Shown: positions 1-5,229 of the stretch, in pieces
Numbering within the stretch: the stretch's first letter is position 1
Layout: each line of letters opens with the position of its first letter
Assembly (NCBI GenBank): GCA_964449175.1
Contig: CAYUYH010000085.1
Span: 1 to 10,089 of the forward strand
Source of the DNA: CAYUYH01 sp964449175
GTDB taxonomy: Bacteria; Planctomycetota; Phycisphaerae; SM23-33
Direction of reading: 5' to 3'
Length of the DNA: 10,089 nt
Program-made: the position numbers and the translations under genes
Notes under the pieces: model-generated
Database searches by the model: none
What the model was told of the DNA's origin: nothing
What the model saw: only the letters and a program-made list of their open reading frames with translations

Positions 1-1220
1 GTGCTGTTGCGCATGATCAGCTTGCCGACCGCCCCGCCGAGCGTCTCGATGCCCAGTGACAGAGGCGCGACGTCCAACAGCAGCGTGTCGCGAGTCTGCC
101 CGGCGAGTATCCCCGCCTGGACGGCTGCTCCCACGGCGACCACCTCGTCGGGGTCGATGGCCGTGTAGGGCCGGCGGCCGAAGAACTCCTCCACGCGGCG
201 GCGCACGAGCGGAATCCGCGTGCACCCGCCGACCATCACGACCTCGTCGATCTGCCCGGCGGCCAGGCCGGCCGCGGCCAGTGCGGCCTGGCAGTGCTCG
301 ATGGTGTGGGTGACCCACTTGCCCGCGCGGGCCTCGAACTCATCCCGCGTGATCGTGCGGTCCAGCTTGCGGCCCTCGCCGAGGTCGATCTCGATGCGGG
401 CCTCCTGCTCGGTCGACAGGCGGATCTTGGTCGCCTCGGCCAGGTCACGGAGCGCCTGGCGGGTCGCCGGCGGGAAGGTCAGCTCTTGGCCGAACCTGTC
501 GCGGACCTCGCTGGTGACCAAGTCGATGATCTCCATGTCCATGTCGTCGCCGCCTAGGTGCGTGTCGCCGTCGGTGCTGAGCACCTGGAAGACGCCGCCG
601 GCGACGCGGAGGATGGACAGGTCGAACGTCCCGCCGCCGAGATCGTAGACGGCGATGGTGGCCTCGGCCTGGCGGTCCAGCCCGTAGGCCAGCGCCGCAG
701 CCGTCGGCTCGTTGACGATTCGGCGGACGTCCAGCCCGGCGATCGCGCCGGCGTCGCGCGTGGCCTGGCGCTGCGAGTCGTCGAAGTAGGCGGGCACGGT
801 GATGACCGCCTGGGTGATCTGCCGGCCCAGGGCGGCCTCGGCACGGGCCTTGACCTCTCGCAGGATGGTGGCCGACAGCTCCTGCGGCGTGACCTGCCTG
901 TCGCCCACGACCACGCAGGCCATGCCGCCGCTGCCGGGGACGACCCGGTAGGCCAGGTGGCGCAGGTCCTCGCGGATTTCGTCGACGCCGCGGCCCATCA
1001 GCCGCTTGACCGAGTAGACCGTGTGCAGCGGATTGAGCACCGCCTGGGCGCGGGCGTCGCTGCCGACGGTGACATCCCCGCCGTCGCCAAAGGCTATCAC
1101 GCTGGGCACGAGCGCCTTGCCGGCCCGGTCGCGCACGACCTGCGGCCCGGAGGCCGTCATGTACGCGGCCAGCGAGTTGGTCGTGCCGAGGTCGATGCCG
1201 AGGATGAACTCGTCGCCCAT
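1..1220 (-). CDS. hscA: Hsp70-family chaperone HscA, C-terminal part missing at window edge
   Basis: This is the ATP-dependent Hsp70 chaperone dedicated to Fe-S assembly; with HscB it acts on cluster-loaded IscU in the cytoplasm. The 406 codons visible cover the nucleotide-binding domain, the linker and the first residues of the substrate-binding domain; the rest lies beyond position 1. Seen directly: phosphate-1 motif GIDLGTTNS (residues 8-16), phosphate-2 motif YDLGGGTFD (192-200), adenosine motif region VMVGGCTRIP (328-337; Cys333 where Ser is usual) and linker LLLDVAPLSLG (380-390), whose LLLD form resembles HscA more than DnaK. The ATG at 1218-1220 is chosen because it gives the standard Hsp70 N-terminus and sits 3 bp after the hscB stop, suggesting coupled translation. 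DnaK is the alternative, but the last position in an isc operon strongly favours HscA. Confidence 0.93.
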   Translation of the reverse strand, partial: MGDEFILGIDLGTTNSLAAYMTASGPQVVRDRAGKALVPSVIAFGDGGDVTVGSDARAQAVLNPLHTVYSVKRLMGRGVDEIREDLRHLAYRVVPGSGGMACVVVGDRQVTPQELSATILREVKARAEAALGRQITQAVITVPAYFDDSQRQATRDAGAIAGLDVRRIVNEPTAAALAYGLDRQAEATIAVYDLGGGTFDLSILRVAGGVFQVLSTDGDTHLGGDDMDMEIIDLVTSEVRDRFGQELTFPPATRQALRDLAEATKIRLSTEQEARIEIDLGEGRKLDRTITRDEFEARAGKWVTHTIEHCQAALAAAGLAAGQIDEVVMVGGCTRIPLVRRRVEEFFGRRPYTAIDPDEVVAVGAAVQAGILAGQTRDTLLLDVAPLSLGIETLGGAVGKLIMRNS

Positions 1221-1223
1221 GGT

Positions 1224-1859
1224 CTATCCCGCCTGCGACAGGAGCTTCTTGACGTACGAGACGGCGTTGAGCTGGCGGCGAATCTCGCCGAGCACGTCGC
1301 TGCGGACGGCCTCGCAGGCGGCCGCCTCGCCCAGCTCGGCGAACAGGCCGGCGATCCTGTGCATCAGCCCGTCATGCTGGGTGGTCAGCACGTCGCGAAG
1401 ACGTTGAATCTCGCCCTCCTCGCCGCCGGACTTCGCGTCGGCCAGCTCCTCCTGCATCATCATCATCGTGTTGAGGAAGCCGTCCGGCACGGATTTTTCA
1501 GCCGCCGAGCTGGCGCCGCCCATCAGCTCCAGCAGATACGCAGCTCGCCTGGCCGGGTCCTTCAACGTGCGGTAGGCGTCGTTGATCGCGGCCGAGACGC
1601 GGAGCGACAGCTGCTGGACCTCGGGCGTCTCCTGCCCGTGGAAGTCCGGGTGGGCGTGACGATTCAGGGCCAGGAAACGCTCATGGAGCAGCTTCTCGTC
1701 CAGGTCGAACTGCTGGGGCAGGCCAAGCAGCGTGAAGTGGTCGGCCCCCATCGCGGCCGGGTTCAGCGAGTGACAGTAGTCGCACACTAGCACGTCGCTG
1801 AGCGGCTTGTCGCACTGGGTGCACTTGGCTGGTATCGTCTGGTGATCTTCGTCGCTCAT
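1224..1859 (-). CDS. hscB: Fe-S assembly J-domain co-chaperone HscB with N-terminal tetracysteine motif
   Basis: This J-protein (211 aa) recruits IscU to HscA and stimulates its ATPase. Layout: an N-terminal CxxC-x9-CxxC segment (C13, C16, C26, C29) likely to bind zinc; a J domain from about residue 40 with the invariant HPD at 70-72 and the downstream NDAYRTLKDPARRAAYLL helix region (93-110); then a C-terminal helical IscU-binding domain (about 125-211) beginning FLNTMMMMQEEL, as in HscB proteins. The tetracysteine segment is absent from E. coli HscB (about 171 aa) but known in mitochondrial HSCB and some bacterial homologues, and explains the greater length. The gene lies 35 bp after iscA and 3 bp before hscA. 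The SD is weak (GGA near the ATG), so expression may depend on upstream translation. Confidence 0.93.
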   Translation of the reverse strand: MSDEDHQTIPAKCTQCDKPLSDVLVCDYCHSLNPAAMGADHFTLLGLPQQFDLDEKLLHERFLALNRHAHPDFHGQETPEVQQLSLRVSAAINDAYRTLKDPARRAAYLLELMGGASSAAEKSVPDGFLNTMMMMQEELADAKSGGEEGEIQRLRDVLTTQHDGLMHRIAGLFAELGEAAACEAVRSDVLGEIRRQLNAVSYVKKLLSQAG

Positions 1860-1894
1860 GTCGTCCGGCCCTATGTGACCCCGCAGGAGTCGCC

Positions 1895-2224
1895 TCAGGT
1901 GCCGAAGCTCGCACCGCAGGAGCAGGTGTCCCTGGCGTTGGGGTTGTTGAACAGGAACCCCTTGCTCATCAGCGAGTCGTCGTAGTCGATCTCCGTGCCG
2001 TTGAGGTATAGGTAGCTCTTCGGGTCGCAGACGATGCGGACATCGTGGCTGGTGAAGACCTCGTCGTCCTCATCCGGCGCCTTGGCGACGTTGATGACGT
2101 AGTTGAAGCCGCTGCACCCGCCGCCCTTCACGGCGACCCGCAGGCAGGTGCCTTCGGGCAATTTGTGCTCTTCAAAGAGCTTATGAATCTGCTTTCCGGC
2201 TCGTTGCGTCAGTGTGATTGCCAT
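1895..2224 (-). CDS. iscA: A-type Fe-S carrier protein IscA
   Basis: A-type carrier (109 aa) of the HesB/IscA family, which accepts clusters from the IscU scaffold and passes them to apo-proteins. The three conserved ligand cysteines are present: C37 in the GGGCSGF motif, and C101 and C103 in the C-terminal CSCGASF motif. An upstream in-frame ATG would add six residues (MPQEAD), but the ATG at 2222-2224 is preferred: it has an AGGAGG ribosome-binding site 5 bases upstream and gives the usual N-terminus MAITLTQRA. The gene sits 57 bp after iscU and 35 bp before hscB. ErpA and SufA share the fold and cysteines; the operon position supports IscA. Confidence 0.93.
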   Translation of the reverse strand: MAITLTQRAGKQIHKLFEEHKLPEGTCLRVAVKGGGCSGFNYVINVAKAPDEDDEVFTSHDVRIVCDPKSYLYLNGTEIDYDDSLMSKGFLFNNPNARDTCSCGASFGT

Positions 2225-2281
2225 GTCTGCCTCCTGGGGCATCGCCCCGGAGATACGTCGCCGTCCCTCGGCCGCGGACTC

Positions 2282-2701
2282 TTAGGTCTTCTCCGCCGGT
2301 GCCGGGGGCGCGGGTTGGTCCTGCTGTTGGTTCTTGTTCTTCCAGTCCTCGATGGCCGCCTTGACCGCATCCTCGGCCAGCACCGAGCAGTGTATCTTCA
2401 CGGGCGGCAGTGACAGCTCGTTGGCGATGTCGGCGTTCTTCAACTCGTCCGCCTGGTCGACGGTCCTGCCCTTCAGCCACTCGGTCGCCAGGCTGCTGGC
2501 CGCGATGGCTGACCCGCAGCCGAAGGTCTTGAACTTCGCGTCGACGATCCGCCCGTCCTCGACCTTGATCTGGAGCTTCATCACGTCGCCGCACTCGGGC
2601 GCGCCAACGATGCCCGTGCCGACGTCGGGGGAGTTCTTGTCCAGCGAGCCGACGTTCCGCGGGTTCGTGAAGTGATCCATCACCTTGTCGCTATAAGGCA
2701 T
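2282..2701 (-). CDS. iscU: Fe-S cluster scaffold protein IscU
   Basis: Scaffold on which IscS-derived sulfur and iron are assembled into [2Fe-2S] clusters (139 aa). The ligand set is complete: C37 in the APECGD motif with D39, C62 in FGCGSAIAASS, and H104/C105. The segment LPPVKIHCSVLAEDA (98-112) contains LPPVK (98-102), the known HscA-recognition sequence, which fits the presence of hscA and hscB in this operon. After the normal IscU end near residue 122 there is an extra polar tail of about 17 residues rich in Gln, Pro and Ala and ending EKT; its role is unknown. The ATG has a GAGG site 5 bases upstream. It lies 24 bp after iscS. No zinc-type SufU insertion is seen, so this is the ISC type. 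Confidence 0.96.
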   Translation of the reverse strand: MPYSDKVMDHFTNPRNVGSLDKNSPDVGTGIVGAPECGDVMKLQIKVEDGRIVDAKFKTFGCGSAIAASSLATEWLKGRTVDQADELKNADIANELSLPPVKIHCSVLAEDAVKAAIEDWKNKNQQQDQPAPPAPAEKT

Positions 2702-2725
2702 CGAAACCTCGCAATCTGTCTTTGG

Positions 2726-3928
2726 TCAATCGCCGCCGGCGGCGGTCTCGCGGGCCAGCTCGTACAGCGGGCTGAGCTGGCGAAGCTCGGTGACGCCCCT
2801 GACCACCTGCTCGATGACGTAATCGATCTCGTCAGCCGTGGTGGAGCGGCCCAGGCTGAATCGGATCGAGCTGTGGGCTAGGTCGTCGCCCACGCCGATG
2901 CCGCGGAGCACGAAGCTCGGCTCCAGCGACGCGCTCGTGCAGGCCGAGCCGGACGAGACGGCGACGTCTTTCATCTTCATCATCAGCGCCTCGCCCTCGA
3001 CGTACGCGAACGACAGGTTCAGCGTTCCGGGCAGGCGCCGGGTGGGATGGCCGTTGAGTGTAACGTGGTCCAGGCGTTCGGCGATGCCCTGATGCAGCCG
3101 GTCGCGCAGGGCTGTCAGCCGTTCAGCCTCGTCGGTGAGCTCGCGGCCGGCAAGCTCGCACGCCGCGCCGAAGCCGACGATCCCCGCCACGTTCAGCGTG
3201 CCGCTTCGCATGCCGCGTTCGTGGCCGCCGCCGTCCATCTGGCAGACCAGCCGCACGCGGGGATTGCGCCTGCGGACGTAAAGGGCCCCCACGCCCTTCG
3301 GCCCGTAAATCTTGTGAGCAGAAGCGCTTAGTAGGTCGATGCCCATCTGTTCCACGTCGATGGGGATCTTGCCCGCCGCCTGTGTGGCGTCGCAGTGGAA
3401 CAGCACGCCCCGCTGCTTGGCGACCTGGCCGATCTCGGCTACGGGATTGATCGTGCCGATCTCGTTGTTGGCGGCCATGATCGAGATCAGTATCGTCTCG
3501 TTGGTGATCGCCTCGGCCACCTTTTCCGCGGACGTCACGCCGTGGCGGTCCGGCTGAAGCCAGGTAACCTCGTAGCCGCGTTCGGCCAGGCGCTTGCATG
3601 GGTCGATCACGGCCTTGTGCTCGATCGGGCTGGTGATGATATGCCTGCCCTTCTCGGCATACATCTCCGCGACGCCCTTGATGGCCAGGTTGTCGCTCTC
3701 GGTCGCGCCGGATGTGAAGACGATGTCGCGCCCCGTCGCGCCGAGAAGCGCCGCCACCTGCTCCCTGGCAGTCTCGACGGCAGCTTCCGCGGTCCAGCCG
3801 AAGCTGTGATTCCGGCTGGCGGCATTGCCGAAGTGCGTGGCGAGATACGGCATCATCGCCTCGAGCACGCGCGAGTCAATCGGCGTGGTGGCGTTGTGGT
3901 CAAGATAGATCGGCAGTTTCGGCGGCAT
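2726..3928 (-). CDS. iscS: Cysteine desulfurase IscS
   Basis: PLP-dependent cysteine desulfurase (400 aa) that converts L-cysteine to L-alanine and transfers the persulfide sulfur to IscU and other acceptors. Visible residues: N-terminal YLDHNATTP (8-16); H104 in SPIEHKAV, which stacks on PLP; D180 in HCDATQAAGK; Schiff-base lysine K206 in SASAHKIYGPKG; and catalytic C330 in the mobile loop SSGSACTSASLEPS. The C-terminus keeps the group I hallmark LRQLSPLYEL, part of the IscU-contact region. The length is close to E. coli IscS (404 aa). The ATG lies 12 bp after the rrf2 stop, and the AGGA ribosome-binding site overlaps that stop, so the two are probably coupled. NifS is a less likely alternative given the neighbours. 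Confidence 0.96.
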   Translation of the reverse strand: MPPKLPIYLDHNATTPIDSRVLEAMMPYLATHFGNAASRNHSFGWTAEAAVETAREQVAALLGATGRDIVFTSGATESDNLAIKGVAEMYAEKGRHIITSPIEHKAVIDPCKRLAERGYEVTWLQPDRHGVTSAEKVAEAITNETILISIMAANNEIGTINPVAEIGQVAKQRGVLFHCDATQAAGKIPIDVEQMGIDLLSASAHKIYGPKGVGALYVRRRNPRVRLVCQMDGGGHERGMRSGTLNVAGIVGFGAACELAGRELTDEAERLTALRDRLHQGIAERLDHVTLNGHPTRRLPGTLNLSFAYVEGEALMMKMKDVAVSSGSACTSASLEPSFVLRGIGVGDDLAHSSIRFSLGRSTTADEIDYVIEQVVRGVTELRQLSPLYELARETAAGGD

Positions 3929-3940
3929 CGGTCGGCGTCC

Positions 3941-4387
3941 TCACTTCTTCTCGCCCGACGGCTCGGCGGCCGTGGCAGTTATCTCGGCAAGGGAGACCTT
4001 GCGGAGGAAATCCTGGAGCTTTCTTTGCACGCGGTGCACCGGGTCGGCCACCGGGCAACGCGACATCACCTGGCAGGTACATTCGGCATCGTCGCCGACA
4101 TTGAGAACGCACTCGGCCAGCCGGACGGGGCCCTCAATCGCCTCGACCAGCTCGGCCAGGTTTACCGATTCCGGCTCGCACGCCAGGCGGTATCCGCCGT
4201 GGGCGCCGCGGACGGACTCCACGTAGCCGGCGGAGGCCAGCTCCTTCAGCACGTTCATCAGCAGCGACGCGGGCACGTCGTAGGCCTCGGCGATCTCGCG
4301 CGCGCTGCTCAGCGCGCCCGGCGGCAACTCCGCCAGGTGCGACATCGCGATCAGTGCGTAGCCGGTTCTTTTCGTCAGCGCCAGCAT
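3941..4387 (-). CDS. Rrf2-family Fe-S-sensing transcriptional regulator, first gene of the isc operon
   Basis: Small winged-helix regulator (148 aa) of the Rrf2 family that heads the isc operon, the place held by iscR in proteobacteria. It begins LALTKRTGYALIAMSHLAE, typical of the family. The recognition helix and wing lie around residues 26-67 (REIAEAYDVPASLLMNVLKEL, then the wing RGAHGGYRLA). Candidate cluster ligands are C93, C103, C105 and C111, a C-x9-C-x-C-x5-C arrangement that differs from the C-x5-C-x5-C-x2-H of E. coli IscR. It may therefore sense Fe-S status or redox state and autoregulate; this is inferred. The ATG at 4385-4387 is the first in-frame start after a TGA at 4394-4396; its only GAGG is 15 bases upstream, so initiation may be weak. 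Confidence 0.9.
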   Translation of the reverse strand: MLALTKRTGYALIAMSHLAELPPGALSSAREIAEAYDVPASLLMNVLKELASAGYVESVRGAHGGYRLACEPESVNLAELVEAIEGPVRLAECVLNVGDDAECTCQVMSRCPVADPVHRVQRKLQDFLRKVSLAEITATAAEPSGEKK

Positions 4388-4416
4388 CCGAGGTCACATT
4401 GTCCTCAATCGTCTAA

Positions 4417-4445
4417 TATATAGCACTATAATAGTACGATTTCAA
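4417..4445 (-). promoter_or_regulatory. Extended -10 sigma70-type promoter of the isc operon
   Basis: On the minus strand, TTGAAA (4445-4440) and TATATA (4422-4417) are separated by exactly 17 bases, with TGC directly before the -10 (extended -10). Transcription would start near 4410, about 22 bases before the rrf2 start codon. It is the most AT-rich stretch around, and no equally good promoter was found between the operon genes. Confidence 0.7.
4425..4435. promoter_or_regulatory. Palindrome inside the isc promoter, candidate Rrf2 operator
   Basis: ACTATAATAGT is a perfect 11-bp palindrome (5-bp arms around one base) in the spacer between -35 and -10. An overlapping palindrome, TATAG-CA-CTATA as read on the plus strand (4419-4430), reaches into the -10. 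A dimeric regulator bound here would block RNA polymerase. Autoregulation by the adjacent Rrf2 protein is an inference; the sequence is not a recognised IscR type 1 or type 2 site. Confidence 0.45.
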
Positions 4446-4446
4446 G

Positions 4447-4461
4447 TTGTCGCGCCGACAA
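4447..4461. promoter_or_regulatory. Inverted repeat directly upstream of the isc -35 box
   Basis: TTGTCG-CGC-CGACAA is a perfect 6-bp-arm inverted repeat centred on 4454, ending two bases before the -35 hexamer. Its centre lies about 44 bp upstream of the predicted transcription start, where activators or a second repressor dimer commonly bind. On the minus strand no T-tract follows, so it is a poor terminator for the upstream rrf2 gene. Confidence 0.4.
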
Positions 4462-4497
4462 GTCTTTGTTTTCTTCGCCGGGGCGGCGGCGGCGAGT

Positions 4498-4514
4498 GGG
4501 CTGCCCGGCAGCCC
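4498..4514. repeat. GC-rich palindrome between the two rrf2 genes
   Basis: GGGCTGCCCGGCAGCCC is a perfect 17-bp palindrome that could fold as a 6-bp stem with a CCCGG loop. It lies about 118 bp downstream of the second rrf2 gene. No T-run follows on either strand, so it is not a standard intrinsic terminator; it could be a processing or Rho-associated structure, or chance in GC-rich DNA. The rest of 4515-4631 shows nothing recognisable. Confidence 0.35.
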
Positions 4515-4631
4515 GGGAAGATGGGGACGCGTCTGAGTTGGTCGGATGATCCATGTGAACGGATGGTATCCCCTGCTACAACAGATGGTTACGGCCACAC
4601 GGAACAACTGCGCCCCGCCGAGGGATGCTGC

Positions 4632-5051
4632 CTAGCTGCCTCCGGGGGCCCTAGCCCCGTTGACACAGTCGGCCAGCGTCATGGCGCCGAGTTTCGAGCG
4701 GATGTAATGCTGCAGGTCCGCCCACACGGGACGAAGCGGGCAGTGGTATTCCTGGCACTTGGGCGGGTCGTGCTGGCAGAGGTTCAGGGCGATTGGACCT
4801 TCGACGGCCTCGATGACGTCCAGCACGGTGATGTCCGCCGGGTCGCGGGCGAGCAGATAGCCGCCGCGCTTGCCCCGCACGGGCGTGATGATCCCCGCCT
4901 TGTTGAGCGATGAGAATATCTTGACCAGGTACTGCTTGGGCAGTTCCCGCCGCGTGCAGATCGCCTCCAGCGTGACGGGCTTCTCGCCACCATGCTCCGC
5001 GAGCACCAGCACGCCACGTACGGCGAACTCCGCGGCGGGAGTCAGTTTCAT
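4632..5051 (-). CDS. Second Rrf2-family regulator, IscR-like cysteine motif
   Basis: Rrf2-family winged-helix regulator (139 aa) lying upstream of, and on the same strand as, the isc operon. The N-terminal helix-turn-helix runs from about residue 26 to 58 (LEAICTRRELPKQYLVKIFSSL) with the wing RGKRGGYLLARD (59-70). The C-terminal sensor segment has C92, C99 and C104 followed by PLRPVWADLQ: a C-x6-C-x4-C set close to the three-cysteine cluster site of IscR, so it is likely to bind an Fe-S cluster. The ATG at 5049-5051 is chosen because it gives the usual Rrf2 start MKLTPAAEFAVR; the longer frame back to 5138 adds a 29-residue segment unlike the family. A GGAG lies 10 bases and an AGGA 2 bases upstream. 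The 244-bp gap to the next gene, which has its own promoter, suggests a separate transcript. Target genes are unknown; isc is a natural candidate. Confidence 0.88.
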   Translation of the reverse strand: MKLTPAAEFAVRGVLVLAEHGGEKPVTLEAICTRRELPKQYLVKIFSSLNKAGIITPVRGKRGGYLLARDPADITVLDVIEAVEGPIALNLCQHDPPKCQEYHCPLRPVWADLQHYIRSKLGAMTLADCVNGARAPGGS

Positions 5052-5204
5052 CGTCCTAGGTCTCCGCAATAGAGGAACATACGGCTTGGGCTCCGAGAAG
5101 GCGGCTTGGCGGCCACTGCGCGGACGCAGACCGGCCAAACAACTCTAGGCGCGTCCGACGGCGGATTCAAGCGAGCCGGGCAGACCGTCTATCGGGGCCG
5201 GGCT

Positions 5205-5224
5205 GCCGCGTCAGCCGACGCGGC
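5205..5224 (-). terminator. Strong stem-loop after the glycogen synthase gene, probable terminator without U-tract
   Basis: GCCGCGTC-AGCC-GACGCGGC forms a perfect 8-bp GC-rich stem with a 4-base loop, starting 5 bp beyond the stop codon of the minus-strand glycogen synthase gene. No T-run follows on that strand, so it is not a classical intrinsic terminator; it may still stop transcription or protect the 3' end of the mRNA. Between it and the next gene (5052-5204) only a minor 5-bp stem (5116-5129) was seen. Confidence 0.5.
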
Positions 5225-5229
5225 TGTCC

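Noticed and set aside
558..1790. Open frame of 410 codons on the plus strand
   Set aside because: It runs antisense across hscA and hscB, which match known families; its composition is the usual frame shadow of high-GC coding DNA.
2225..2242. IscA start six codons upstream at 2242
   Set aside because: The ATG at 2224 has an ideal AGGAGG spacing and gives the usual family N-terminus; the six extra codons include that ribosome-binding site.
3395..4423. Open frame of 342 codons on the plus strand
   Set aside because: It is antisense to iscS and the first rrf2 gene, has no family features and runs through the isc promoter.
4447..4474. Hairpin TTGTCG-CGC-CGACAA followed by a T-rich stretch on the plus strand, resembling an intrinsic terminator
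   Set aside because: There is no plus-strand gene upstream for it to terminate, and its position beside the isc -35 box better fits a regulatory site.
4521..4913. Open frame of 130 codons on the plus strand
   Set aside because: It is mostly antisense to the second rrf2 gene, with no motif, promoter or ribosome-binding site.
5052..5138. Longer version of the second Rrf2 protein starting at 5138
   Set aside because: The extra 29 residues are unlike any Rrf2 N-terminus, and the family start MKLTPAAEF lies at 5051 with SD-like bases before it.
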